Part shown: positions 22,621 to 34,975 of the stretch, one piece after another
How the letters are laid out: the number at the start of each line of letters is the position of its first letter
How positions within the stretch are numbered: the first letter of the stretch is position 1
Source: Epiperipatus broadwayi
Taxonomy: Eukaryota; Onychophora; Udeonychophora; Euonychophora; Peripatidae
Assembly (NCBI GenBank): GCA_028023455.1
Contig: JAQFVV010012509.1
Span: 126,001 to 190,000 of the forward strand
Direction of reading: 5' to 3'
Length of the DNA stretch: 64,000 bases
Position numbers and translations under genes: made by a program
Notes under the pieces: generated by a model
What the model was told of the DNA's origin: nothing
Seen by the model: the letters and a program-made list of their open reading frames with translations, nothing else
Database searches by the model: none

Positions 22621-24197
22621 TGTTTTATATTTTACTCAATATCCACTGTTATGCTTAGCAATTAGAAATATCTATATGTTAAGACTTTAATGTGCATTTG
22701 TTGCTCTTCAGCATCTCATATATATATATTTAAATTTCTTATTTTTTGTATCTCCAATTAGGCAGTGGATCATTCCTGTCAGTTGGTGAAATTTATTAAT
22801 GATCATGGAGAAGATGCTCATTCTTTGCCATCATGATTCTTTATTTTTCCAATGATATCATGCTACACATGTAAATTCCTGTCAACATGATTGTGTTAAG
22901 CTAACAATCTCATTTTGCATTGGTCACATAGGTGCATCAATAAGCTAGCATTGGTTTAAACATGAAATTTTAGCCTACAGTTAAAAGGGATTGAGTTAGT
23001 TATATGCGTTTAGCATGTTTATGCTTAGTAAAATATTAAAATTGTATTAAATCTATTAAATGCTTCCATCTGTGCATATAATTTAAATCATATATATTCA
23101 CTAGTTAATTTAATTTTCAGAAATTTTCCTTTTAATGTGTGTGTGCATTATAATGTTTAGTTTAATTAATTTTGGCAGTAATTTATTTACATATATTTTG
23201 ATTAATAACAGTTTAAAATCAAGAATTAGAAATTTTAAATAGTGATATTTTAAGCTCAGCTTTTCCCTGAACTAGTAACTAGGGCTTTTTGTTCAATAAA
23301 AGTTGAACTTCACTCATATGTATCTGCCGGCTTTATAAATTTTATAGGTTCAAATAGCCTAGTGGTGCTCTGGCATGGCAGATAGGTTTGGGAGGCACCG
23401 TTGACCATTATAATATATATACTAATATTCTCATGGATATTTCTGGGAGCTTCCATGTAATATCTAAATAGCTAACACTTTCCTCAGAACTTCTTTCTCA
23501 AATCATAAGAATATATATGTATATATATTGATAGTTTACCATATTAATACTAATATAAAAAGAAATATTAAGTTAGAGTTTAAATATTTATTAAATTACT
23601 AGCACTAGTATATTTTTGCATCATATTATTGGTTATTTTAAAAAAAAAAAAACATTTTTTGCTGATTTGAATACTATTTGTTCTCTGATTCATCATTACA
23701 TATTCATTTTTTGTAATATACATATTGAATGGTTTGTAACTTGGGGTTCATGTAATATTCAGTTACCAGAAGTGATAGAATTAAGCCACAATCCATAATT
23801 TTGATCTCTAGAATATGTCACTCGACCACAGACCTAACCATTTAGGGCACCATTAATTATTCATTCACCCATTATAACATTATATTCATATTTATTATAA
23901 CATACTCATTCAACCATTTTATTTAATACTTATCTTATTTTTAACATTGGGCAATTATCCAACCATTTCATGTCATATTCATTTCATGTCATATTCACAC
24001 ATCTATCACATTCATATTAAACCATTTTCTAAACTGCACGATTCCATTTAAATTTCCATTACAATACCATTTTTTGTATATATAAATTAATCATTAAATT
24101 CACAAATTAATACTTAATATAATTTTTTTTTTCAATTCAATGTGATCCATCATAGAAGATAAGAAACCATTTAAAATCTCAGCAAAAAATCTATATC
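22621..24197. other. AT-rich intronic sequence
   Basis: Around 23350-23400 a tRNA-like tagcctagtggtgctctgg could be a SINE head, but no B box follows. Nothing else recognised. Confidence 0.35.
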
Positions 24198-24362
24198 AAA
24201 TTACTCAAGCGGCTTAGGAACAGAGATAGATTGCTGGCTCCAGATTGGCTTTTCCATAAAACCTGGGCTAAGATCACCCTCCCGGAACAGTGATGGAGGG
24301 CAATGGCCCCCAGTCTCAGACCACAGCAAGTTCTACAGAGTGAATGCTTTGCAACAGTGTAA
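24198..24362. other. GC-rich island of unknown nature
   Basis: A sharply delimited block of about 165 bp is far richer in G+C than its neighbours. It contains caagcggcttaggaacagag, ctggctccagattggc and ccctcccggaacagtgatgg. It has no useful ORF and no splice-bounded exon. It could be a SINE or an unidentified non-coding RNA; I could not match it. Confidence 0.3.
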
Positions 24363-25314
24363 AAAGAATATAGCTATATATAGATAAACATGTTCAATTG
24401 TATCTAATAAATTTTAATTTATTTTAATAATAAAAAAAATTAAACACACACAATATTATGTAATTAAACATGTGAATAAATATTTTTCTTTCAAATTTAA
24501 TCATAATTAATTCATTCAAATAGCCTTTCAATTTAAAGATCAAATATAAATCAAAAAATTTCTAAGTAACAATTTATTTTATAAAAATCTTTTTAAGTGG
24601 AAACTGATGCCATTGTAAATAAAATAGTTATTTGAATTGAACAGAACCACTAATAAAAGTTTTATTACCTGGCATAATCTAGTGTTTATTTTAATTTTAT
24701 TTAAAAGTATCCCCTTTTAAGTAAATCTTTTGTTACCTATTTCACACTGAAAATTATATTACATTGAATTTTTCTCTCTATATGTTGAATGAAAATGCAT
24801 ATAATATCAATATTGAAACTTTGAAATAATAGCTGCAAAGAAAATTATATTTCTCCATTATTAAAAATATAACTTGTCACTGGCAACGCTGCCCCCCTCC
24901 CGATTTTCTTTGTTTCAATTCATAAAAATAGACTGACTTATTTAAATTAAATATTAAATACACTTAACTTCTATTAAACAAACATAATATGTATAATATT
25001 TTGTAATGAACACTTTCTTTAACTGCAGATTACAAAACCAAAAAATAATTATTTCTTCAATCACAATTGGGATTATTATGTTTAACATGAAATAAAAGCA
25101 TGAAATACCCACAAATTAATTAATTCAATCTCTTTTCATAAAAAGTTGGAATTTTATTAATTAATTTCTAGGCACCACACACTTCTATTTCAAATTAAAC
25201 ATAAAAATACTAATTGTGGTTGAATAAATAATTATTTTTTGGCTTATTAGTCCATAATAAGTAAAAGCATTTTATTTTTAAGTTTCTATCTTTTGCACAA
25301 TAAATAAAACCATT
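24363..25314. other. AT-rich intronic sequence
   Basis: No feature recognised. Confidence 0.35.
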
Positions 25315-25506
25315 TATTATCGATAAATTTTGTAATATTTGGATATTTTTTGTAATTATTGCAATCCATAATTTAAAATAGAGATTATAAATATATTGCA
25401 ATCTTTTTAATATTATCGATAAATTTTGTAATATTTGGATATTTTTTGTAATTATTGCAATCCATAATTTAAAATAGAGATTATAAATATATTGCAATCT
25501 TTTTAA
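25315..25506 (+). repeat. Exact tandem duplication, 2 x 96 bp
   Basis: 25315-25410 is repeated at 25411-25506 with no difference I can see, beginning tattatcgataaattttg. Because 96 is divisible by three, the duplication makes a 113-codon minus-strand ORF with a repeated peptide. This is a by-product, not a gene. Confidence 0.85.
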
Positions 25507-25513
25507 TATTATC

Positions 25514-26719
25514 ATTTTTTTTATCATATTTGAAAGGAAAATCACACACATTACATAGTATTTATAATATAATTACAAGCTTATCAAGTTAAGTTACACA
25601 ATGTATGACTTGATTTTTTTGTTGTTAGGTCATAAGTGATGTTATATTGCTAAAACAATTAATATATGGTATGATTGAATATTTTCCAGCCCTGTATAGC
25701 TATTTAAGTTAGATAGCTGGATTTGAAAACATATGTGTTAAGTACTCGTTTTGAGTTGATATTTTAGATCTAGTGTCTGAAATATCCTAAAACCTCATTG
25801 AGGATAGCCAATCACTTTAAACCGATTTGAGAATGGGGATAATTTCTAGATTGAGATTTTAAATGCTTTCTCTTGTGGCTTTTATGATAAAGTTTGTTAG
25901 AGTTTTAGCACGCTCTTTATTTTAGTTTATAATATTGTTTTATGAAAATAGCACTTTTTTTTTAAAAAAATCATCTTTTACAATCAAAATAAAATAAAAT
26001 TTCATATACTCTTTTTTTAAAAAGAGAACTTTTACAATAAAAACAAGTCAAGATTTTTTTTTATAGTTTAAACACTTTTAATCTAATCTTTTTTAAAATA
26101 TATATATCTGCAACCTCTCTTGCACTCATTACTGAAAACTTAATAAATGATATCTATGTCTTTGAAACTCACTCTGACATCTATATAAACAAATGAGAGC
26201 ACACACTGAAATATTTCATTATCCTATTGCATTGCCATTGATTTCTAACACATATACAAAATTTGAAAAAAATCTATTTGATAGAAATATATTAATTTTT
26301 GATTATTAACTTTTTCCTAAACAAGCAGAGTTTCTAACTTACATAAAAGTGTTTAAAATGAACTAACTGATACATTTTTAACCCATTAATTTTAATATAA
26401 AATAATATTGTTTTGCAAATGCTGCCTGGTCATGTTTTTTTCTTTTATTTAATTTTTCCATTGTCAAAGCTACCAAATAAAATTGTTTTAATTAGATAAA
26501 AATGCTACTGTTAAATTGATTACATTTCTTACAAATTTTTTTTTTCATATTTTTAAATACAAATTGACATTAACAATGGCATGCACACCCACATATTAAC
26601 TTTAACTTGCTATATTTCAATTGCACAGTTATTAAAATATTATAATATTAAGGGATGAATTAAAATACAGTTATGAACTATACTGAGATTAAACTAATTT
26701 CTAATAATTAAATTGAAAT
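25514..26719. other. AT-rich intronic sequence
   Basis: No supported gene or repeat family. Confidence 0.35.
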
Positions 26720-26830
26720 TCCTATTGATGATAAAAATGAATTCAAAGTTCATAGCTGGGATGAATTTAGAAAGCAATTAATTGATAGAATGGGAAAAAG
26801 TTACGACTTTGAATTATCACTAAATATTTG
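26720..26830 (+). pseudogene. Possible LTR-retrotransposon gag fragment
   Basis: The + frame reads NEFKVHSWDEFRKQLIDR then MGKSYDFELSLN. The W-x-x-F-x-x-x-L-x-x-x-F-like pattern is that of the retrotransposon gag (capsid) domain. It is very short, with stops soon after. Confidence 0.35.
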
Positions 26831-27069
26831 TCTTCTTATTTAAATTAATGTGAGACATAGAAAAAAAATTGCATACAGATTTTAAAAGATGTGATATATT
26901 GGACTATTTCCATCATTTAGGAGTGAATGTTGAATGTATAGAAAATTTTAAACTTTATCTAAACTTTCCAAATACAAACAACTTGTTAGTAATATCACAC
27001 AAATAGACAATACATGTTAGTAATTTACACAACATTTTGAGTAGTATTATTCTCCACTCTTCTTCAGAA

Positions 27070-27318
27070 CTATTGATTGAGATAAAATTGAAGTTTTGGG
27101 GTCATATTTTAAGACATAAAAGGTTTTCCAAAATATTTTGGAAGGCAAAATTTTAGAAAGAAGATTGAGAGGCATACCAAGAATATACTATATTAAAAAT
27201 GTTACTAGTGAAATTGTATGTTTTTTTATATGCAAGCGCAAAATGAACTACTGAAGATAGAACAATACAGCTGCAATGACAAGGCATTGTCTTTAGAAGC
27301 TGATGATGATGATGAAAT
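27070..27318 (+). pseudogene. 3' fragment of an RTE-like LINE
   Basis: The + strand reads IEIKLKFWGHILRHKRFS, then shifted frames give LEGKILERRLRGIPRIY-like sequence, ending in a gatgatgatgatga tail. WGHILR plus a basic R-G-x-P-R-x-x-x-I segment and a TGA-repeat tail are the 3' signature of RTE elements. It diverges from the 9.1-kb family and is 5'-truncated. Confidence 0.6.
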
Positions 27319-28412
27319 AGATTAATAGAATAGAGAGCTCATGTATAACATCATCAGAAATTAAATTTATATATTTATGTCAATTGCTTTTATAACTGTT
27401 AGTTCACTATCAACATGTATGACCTTACAATTATTCTTTTTCCAAACATAATTTATTATTTATCTGTTCTGACCCATGAATATAAACATTCATTACTATA
27501 AATGGTGTTCATTCACCACATTACTGGACATCACTTTTTATTTCACTAGTATGTCTTGTTCTAATTAATTGGATCATGTCATGATATTATCAAAATAGCA
27601 CAATTTCATACTAGTTATTTTCAAGCAATAATTCCAATCTTTATTTTTAATGATATTTCAGCTCTGTCTGGTATTAATTTGTAAATAACCTTTTTGGAAT
27701 ACTTTTTTGTTGATTAATGATCTAAGAAGACAAAAACTACTAACCATTACTAATTATCATAATTTTGAAGTATCTAATTAATTTTGTATTCATAACCTTT
27801 GCTTTTTTCATATTGGCTTATAACCCCACATTTTAATTTTAAGCTTCATAATGAGAATATTGAGGCCATATATATTTTTATCTATGTCTTCCATATATCT
27901 AAAATTGTTGATGTTTTTCCCCATAAAATCTGAAAATAATCTGATTTCCTCATTAAATAATTAATTATACCTCTATTTTTATTTGTAACCCATTTTAACT
28001 ATAGCTTCTAACCATATAGTATAGTCATTACTAAAATGCTAGCTGCATGATGAATTAAAAAAAAGAAAGTGATTCAATGGAGTTACTTTAATATAGTAAT
28101 TATTAATAACAAAAAAAAATAATAGAAAATTATTGTTTGTTTAATTTAAGGCCGATTTAAAATTTAAAAAAAAAAAAAAATTAAATGAGTTAAGTTTAAA
28201 AAGAATTATTTTTTAGTTTTTAAAAAATAATAATTAAGACAAATTGTATTTCTTTTTTATTTAGAAATTTTTTTAATTTAAAAATAAAAGAAAGAAAAAC
28301 AAGATAAAATATTTTTCTTTTAAGTAATAAAAACAATAATTCCTTATGTTTTCTCAGAGTTCTGAGTTTAAAATATAATTTTGAACAACAAAAAAAGAGA
28401 TTTAATTAAGTT
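27319..28412. other. AT-rich intronic sequence
   Basis: Nothing supported. Confidence 0.35.
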
Positions 28413-28590
28413 GGCAGGATGGCTAAGTTGGTTAGAGCATTACCTTAAAATTCAATACTCAAGAATCTAAGGGCCCAGGTTCGAATTTCATGCCAGTACT
28501 GCCACTGGTAATGCCAGAAACGCCTGAAGAAGAGGGAAGAATAATGCCTCTCAAAATGTTGTGCATATACTAACTACCCTGTTTGATGTG
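28413..28590 (+). repeat. tRNA-derived SINE, second family
   Basis: ggcaggatggctaagttggttagagcat carries a clear A box (TGGCTAAGTTGG), and ggttcgaattt at 28479-28489 is a B box. Both fit a tRNA-like head whose ends ggcag/ctgcc-type words can pair (ggca...tgcc). A tRNA-unrelated body follows, with gccagaaacgcctgaagaagagg and a stretch ending gttgtgcatat. No obvious poly-A or target duplication. Confidence 0.65.
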
Positions 28591-29290
28591 TTAGTAATAA
28601 CTAACAATTGAATGTATTTGGAATATTTAAAATGAAGTTAATTTTTTTTTTAAAGACATTCAATATACATATTAGATGGCGGAAATAGTCCAATATAAAA
28701 ATACAACCATCATCACAAACCTTCAGGAAAACATTAATTTTGTTTTAATTATAAAAAAATTGTACAATATTGTTATCTAACAAAACCTAATTGGATTAAG
28801 TTGTTTATAAAATCAGATTATGTAGTTTATGCTCTGCAATTAATTAAAACTAAAAAAAAAAAATTACAAACAAGAACGGTCAGTTTATGTATAAAAGGTC
28901 ATAAAAATTTTTATTATTACATTCTTTCTTTAGTCATTTTTCCTTCACTCAGATTTATAGTCTGTGTAGACTATATATTGAAATGGTAAATCTGATTCAG
29001 ATTTGCCGTTTCACAGTGTGACCCACCTAATTATTTATTTTACTAACATTTGCTTTTATTATTATTCTAAGAAAAACATATTTTAAACATTTTTTTTAAC
29101 GATCCTGGATAAATCCTAAAATTTATTTTGGATCATATATATATAATTGTCCTAACACACTGTTATTCTATTTTTATTATTAAAAAAAAAAAAAGATTCA
29201 AATAATTAACTTTGATTTTTTTTATATATAAGTTTACATATATATGTTTAAAATGTTTTATTTTTTCAGTATGAGAACCCAAGATGGCCT
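28591..29290. other. AT-rich intronic sequence
   Basis: No feature recognised. Confidence 0.35.
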
Positions 29291-29488
29291 TTTTGAAAAG
29301 ATTTGTACCTCGATAAGAAGTTTTAAATAAATGTTTAAATTAAAAGCATGATAAATTACCAAAATCCATTCACTGTGGAATCTCTATTCATTAATTAGTA
29401 GAGATTCTACATTGTTATCTAAATTAAAAACTAACATAAAATGATATTGAAATATATGGATCCTTATCGAGGTACAAACTTTCTAAAA
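29291..29488. repeat. Fold-back repeat next to candidate exon 1
   Basis: ttttgaaaagatttgtacctcgataaga (29291-29318) is inverted at 29461-29488 with about four mismatches. A second inverted pair, ggaatctcta / tagagattct, sits inside (about 29378-29408). The structure resembles a small MITE. It extends an ORF from exon 1 past the likely donor site, which explains the unusual 3' part of that ORF. Confidence 0.55.
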
Positions 29489-29534
29489 TTAGAATAAAAG
29501 AATGATTTCGATTGTTTTTAAAATTGAAAATGAC

Positions 29535-29654
29535 CTGAGGCAGCAGCAATCGAATATGAGTAGGAAGTGATAAAGTGGCCCTTTTAGAAAAAGAGAGCAG
29601 AGTGATCAGAACTAGACAGAGAACAGACAGAAAGAAAGTTGTAGAAGACTTCAT
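29535..29654 (-). CDS. ZNRF3: Candidate first coding exon (signal peptide) of the ZNRF3-like gene
   Basis: On the minus strand an ATG at 29654 opens MKSSTTFFLSVLCLVLITLL, then SFSKRATLSLPTHIRLLLPQ. This is a short polar start, a hydrophobic core of about 15 residues and an Ala-containing possible cleavage site (SKRA), i.e. a signal peptide, followed by a short beta-strand-like end. The 120 nt end at CAG followed by GTCATT, a usable but non-consensus donor, phase 0. Joined to the 42-nt exon it gives HIRLLLPQ-LFTYSGIIGK, which fits the start of a ZNRF3/RNF43 ectodomain. The frame is open upstream to an ATG at 29801, but starting there would bury the signal sequence 49 residues in, so the inner ATG is preferred. 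This could instead be exon 1 of a different secreted protein. Confidence 0.45.
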
Positions 29655-31000
29655 GCCACGATGATCGAGGAGTAAAAAGGGTAAATCACTGCCCTTTCCT
29701 TCCTGAGACCTGAAATCTTCCGTTATGCTGCTGCCAGAACCTGCCTTCAAATGCCACCAGCCGTCAACGTTCGCCCGTGCACTCATACCGGAGAACTCCA
29801 AGTAAAATGCTGAAGAGCTTAAATCCTGTCATCAAGATTTTAAAAATTATCATTAGAATATATGTACTTTCATAAAGCTTAAAAAAAAAAATGTCAAAAG
29901 TTAATGTTATTAAGAATTTTTTTTATTGTCTCTTTAACCTTTTCTTTTAAATTATTTATAATGTTTTTCTTTTTAATAACTCAAGCTCACAACAATTTTT
30001 AATATTTTTAATTGTTGAATATGAAAATATTTGTTTTGTTTATTAATTAAAGTATGAGATTTCATGCTTTGACTTTTTTTTTATTTTGACAAACTTCACT
30101 GACGGGGGTCCAAAGAGCGTAGTTTGCTAAGAGAGAAAATTATGTTTTATTAGGGAAAGGGAATTTTAACAAAGAACGATTTGATTTTAAAAGTAAAGTA
30201 AGTTGATCTATTTTCGCGAGTGAGGTTATGTCGAATATATAAATATCTAAACAAATCTACTGTAATTTTAAATAAATTTATTATAGATTTCCCAGAATGG
30301 GATTCTATTATTTTATATTTCTGTAATTCAAAACAGAATAAAATATGCTAAAGATTTTTGACCTAGTAACAGCGCCACTGGTTTTTTTGAAAATTAAATT
30401 CCCTTATTTCTATATGTATGTTTTTTTTTTAGGTTAAATATTTATATAAAATAGTTGGTTACGCAGGTTGGTCTCTATGCAGTATTAGATCATTTTAAGG
30501 CTATTTAATTATAATTCGTTCCTATTTAATAATTATAATATCTCGGGTTAATAAAGAATGCTTGGAGTATCATAGACAGACCTAAAACAGTCATTCATTT
30601 GGTGTTTCGGAGTTAGCTTCCGTTTTTGCATACATCTGTAAATCGGATAGCATGGTTTGAGATGGAGTAGGTTAGCTAGCGTGATATTCATAGAGGCGAG
30701 CATGTTGGCTCTCCGTAAATCCTATCTCCTATCGGTATATGGACACGACAGGTGGACGTATCAATTTCCCTTTTTATTCTTCATTGGAATAGGCATACGA
30801 GTGTCCATAATCTGGCTCGTATTTTCTTACTTACGTTTCTTCTCTCCTGTGCATTCATATATTTATTAACCCGACATTGTTTTGTTTTTCTTTTGCCTAT
30901 CTAATACATAAGTCATAGGGAAATGATTCTACTGAAAGGATCTTTGACCTGAGTAATCGACTCTTTTGTTCGTTTGCGTAATTAGTTAAAATCATTTGAT
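29655..31000 (-). promoter_or_regulatory. Candidate 5' UTR and promoter region of the minus-strand gene
   Basis: Compared with the flanks this block has clearly more CpG dinucleotides, for example around 29680-29790, 30100-30230 and 30600-30850, and few repeats. Such enrichment in a CpG-poor genome often marks an unmethylated promoter. A plus-strand hydrophobic ORF at 30657-30869 lies in it and has no recognisable domain. No TATA box was assigned. Confidence 0.35.
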
Positions 31001-33025
31001 TTTGACTAATTCACATTATATTTTATTATAGGTTTGATTTTAGTTGAAAGTCCAACTAAAGTGACTTGTTTGCTTGATAATTAACTGATCTATTTTTTTT
31101 GTTATAACAGCTTACAGTTTTAATCACTGTAAAGTTAGTTATAAGCTATACCAGCAAGGTCCACTATGTCATAAAACATTAGTTATTGAAAATCTAAATT
31201 TTTTTTTTTTTTTTTAAAAGAGAATGAAATCAATTTTTTATCTGTTAGTGGAGTAAGACGTCAAATTAGTCTTCCTATAATCATCTATTTAATTAATGTT
31301 TTTTTTAATAGAAATGTTTTTTTTAAATCTTGTATAAAGAATTCATTAAAATAGTCATTCTTATATATGTGCATTAGGCAGATGTTTAAACCTACCGCTA
31401 TATTACAAGCTTGTACTAAATGTGCACAGGGAATTTTGAAATCCGTGGTCATTTAATTATAAAATATTTTTTGCTATTTTAAAAAGGAGAATAAATGCAA
31501 ACAAAAGTAAAGATGTATAAACTTCACAAAATAAATTGTACAAACTCAATAATGTCAATGTTAACCGCTAATATAAATAAAGTCGTCATGAACTCATATA
31601 ATTGTAAAGTTAATTTAAAGATTGTATTTTTGTTTTTAGAGCTTGAGTTAAAGATTAATGTAGAATGCCTAATGATTTTTAAATATATATATAACTAAAA
31701 CACACTTCCAGTGTTCTCGAATCATTTTATTTACTTTTATTTGGAATAATTTTTGATTTTAAATATACCTATCAACCAATCCCCCAAGTTCTCACTAAAA
31801 TATATAATTAAATTGAATCTCATGCTTTAAGACTCAGCTGCTGGGATGGTGAAAGTAAAGGAATTCGATCGTATCGTTGAGAAAGGCTATTGATTAGATC
31901 TTTGACCTGGGGATATAGGTAAATAGGGCAGAATTCACAATGTACCTGATTTATATAACTTGTACATGCTCAGACTCGAGGTACTTTACCTGTATTCAGG
32001 GGCTTGTTGGATCAATGTGTGTTTTTCGACCGGTACAATATGAACTTGCTGTCTGTTGAAATTCAAAATACTGATTCAGCAACCATGTGTGATGAATATA
32101 GTCTGATGTTATAAAGTGTTAGCAATGATGTACTGATGAATTCCCAAGTGTATGTGTATTAGTCTGTACACAGTGTAGTTCCTAATAAGTCATGCAGAGA
32201 GCAGCTGTCAAAAGTTTGAAATGTGACAAGTTAATCTGCCATTTTTTTGGTTGCGTTTATTCTATACTACATATTGCCTACATAAAATATATATAAAATG
32301 GAAGCCTTCTCTCACAGAGTTTGTGCACCTGTAGATAGGCAAAGAAATGTGGCCTGAATAATTTTTAAAGTGTAATGCCAGCTAATTAAATTTAAGACCT
32401 ATCTTGTATAATAGATTGTGAGGTCCCTCTATCAGCAAAATAATATTGCTTGACTATTAGAAATTTTACACTTTCATTACAGGTTAAAGCTGTTTAAGTA
32501 CTTACAAACTATTTATCATAAGATGAATATATTGTTTATAGAATATGATATGGTTTTAAAAGGTTAATATTATGACAGTCAATGAGACAAGATTTCTTTT
32601 ACTCAACCAAGCTAGTCATGGCATAGCTTTAGTGATGCTGAAGAGTGATCAAAATCCTCCCATGGATTTTCCAGTTTTCAGGATAGTGCTTGGTTTAAAT
32701 CTAGTATAAATTCCATATTCAATAAAGTTTTCCTTTTAGTTAATTAAGAGTAGGTTTAATGATTTTGAAATGTGACTGTAGTCTGTTAGATTGATATAAT
32801 TAATACTCATGTCTGTCCATTAGTATAGTTTATGTTAAACTAGATTATATTTCCCTTCTCTGTGTAATCATTATAAAATTAACTCCAAAGTGTGAGATTG
32901 AGAATAAGTTCTCTCTCCAGAAATCTCATTTGAGATTGTTTTATTTAAATCTTCCAAGGTGAGATTTGGCTGGTTAAAATCATCATACTTTTCATAATTG
33001 TTATAATAGAAACTATTTCATAAGA
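31001..33025. other. Mostly unique, AT-rich intergenic sequence
   Basis: It has less obvious repeat content than the rest of the window, with moderately GC-richer patches at 31.84-32.06 kb. No exon or RNA could be supported. Confidence 0.3.
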
Positions 33026-33125
33026 CCCATGAAATGTTCTGATTTATCCATGATTTAGCATTTTCAACAGAATCAAATGTCTTATTGATCAATAAAATAC
33101 ATACGGATGTCTTACAAACATTCCC
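33026..33125 (-). pseudogene. LINE reverse-transcriptase scrap
   Basis: The minus strand reads CILLINKTFDSVENAKSWI. The FDSV motif after a hydrophobic run corresponds to the first catalytic-Asp block (A/S-F-D-x-V) of LINE RTs. The peptide is about 30 residues only. It could be the RT of the same insertion as the ORF1 remnant at 33783-34975, since it lies downstream of it on the same strand. Confidence 0.45.
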
Positions 33126-33782
33126 TGACCTTTTCAATTATTCAACATATAAATAGAAATTTTATTCTGTAATTTGGTTACAACTCATATGATAAGGTTA
33201 AAATTAGGATAAATTAAATGGTATTCATAGAAAAAAAGGTTCAATGATGTCATATTCTGTATTACAAAACCTAAGAGGACCTTAGTGATCCATAGGAGCA
33301 ACGGGAAGGGCTCGGAATTTGATATTTTTATTTTTATTAATGAATAAACTTTATTTCTGCTAAAATTGAGTATTACATATTTTAATCAACTATATTTACA
33401 TCATGTCAGTCTTGAGTTAATCGCTGTGGAATTTGGTGCAGATAAATTCAAACTGGAGTATCTAGTATTCAGGAGAACAAATAAATTTCCTTAGGGTAAT
33501 GTTTCTGAAAAGGAATTACTAGCCTTTATTTCTTAAAATTCTCATTCATTGCAAAAAATTTATTTATTGAATAGTTTCAGACTTTCTTATTCATTTGATC
33601 AAAAGCAAACACATCTACAATAAAGTCATTTGTAAATAAATTATGCCAATTATTTTTATCATATTTTCTTGTTCTTACCATATTAATAAGCATTAGCCCC
33701 TTACCCACTTTGCACCAACAAGTCCTCTTATCGAGAACTGTATCCCAGAGAGTACATTTCCCTTAACAATACATTTTAGATA

Positions 33783-34975
33783 TGACTATTTATCACATTT
33801 GATGTCTTCATCTATTGAACCTCTAGGAGTATTGATCTCAAGATAAACTTCATCTTCATTCTGCCACCACTTCCCTTCAGGGGTACCACAAACAATTAGG
33901 TCATTATTTTCATTAAAGTAAGCCATAGATTTTCCAAGATCTGGATTGGTATCACCTAAGAGTGAACTTCCAGCAACATCATGCAATACTGTCTAGAATT
34001 CTTTATCAATTTCTCTGTCATCTAGTTTCCTTTGCTTTCTGCCCTCTGAAGTATTTCTCTTCTTTTCTACTTTTTTTATTTTGTTAATAAGTTCAGTGCT
34101 CCCAAAGTCAGAGAGCCCATATCATGATATTACTTGTAGTTCTTGTTGATCCAAAGAGATAACACTGTGGCTGTTTACTTTGTTGGGGGAAATTTCACCC
34201 TGTTGATTTGGGACCTTTATTCAGTTTTTTGCTTTCCTCTTCATAGATTGAGAGGTGCCTCTTCCATAACAAAAGACACTGAACTGAATGATTCATTAAG
34301 TGCACTCATTGAGTGAGTAGGAGATAGCAAAGGGTTAGACTAACTTCATTGACTGGAGCTGATTGAGGGTAGGCAGTATTCTTCACTGCTTCAGATGCTG
34401 CAAGGTCAGAATTAGTAATGTATGTGTATGTGTGATGGGCACCTCTGAGACAGTGTTACAGTGATGCATTCTACTTTGATCCTTTTACAATTGTGACAGA
34501 TTCTGGATGGGAAGTTCCTCACCAAGTGGTTCCTCTGATGGCAGAAGAAACATTGCAGAGGAATGCCACAGAAGGTGATGATAAGAGGGGAAGTCTCCAC
34601 ATAATAGAGGGTATGAATGTCAGTGGTGTTTGATTCTTTATTCAGGGTGAGTTCAAAGGAGACAGAGTTAGTGTATACTGGAAGATCTGCCCCCTTAATC
34701 ATTTGGTACCTAAAATTTGAGACTTTACCATAGGGCCTAAATAATTGCTGCAAATAATTTTCTTTAAATTTAAGGTAGCAGTTCTTGATTATGCCTGATA
34801 AGATTGTGGGACAATTCAAGCTAATGTTACAGATGATTTTCCCATCAAGGTATTTGAAAATTTTCTGGAAGGAATTTTTCTGAAAGAGATTGCTAAATTC
34901 TATTATTACATAACGATTATTAGGATGTAAAATTTTGTGAATCAGGCTCCAAAATTTTTTTTGGTAAATTCGTTA
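33783..34975 (-). pseudogene. LINE ORF1-like (gag-like) remnant with CCHC zinc knuckle
   Basis: Minus strand: an open stretch from about 34975 to 34412 reads FWSLIHKILHPNNRYVII, FKYLDGKIICNISLNCPTIL, YLQQLFRPYGKVSNF, then GIPLQCFFCHQRNHLVRN and SRICHNCKR. The C-x2-C-x4-H-x4-C knuckle has its last Cys replaced by Phe, and a second CxxC follows. An RRM-like middle followed by zinc knuckles is common in ORF1 of several LINE clades. A further 66-codon open piece (33986-33786, containing TPEGKWWQNEDEVYLEI) lies downstream in the coding direction, after stops. No intact element remains. Confidence 0.5.

Noticed and set aside
25210-25551. 113-codon minus-strand ORF with an internal peptide repeat
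   Set aside because: It is created by the exact 96-bp duplication (a multiple of three) in AT-rich DNA; no domain and no splice logic.
28413-28497. A functional tRNA gene
   Set aside because: The head has A and B boxes but does not fold into a proper cloverleaf and continues into a SINE body.
30657-30869. 70-codon hydrophobic plus-strand ORF in the CpG-richer block
   Set aside because: It could be a membrane protein exon, but no family was recognised and the splice signals are weak; mentioned only under the promoter region.
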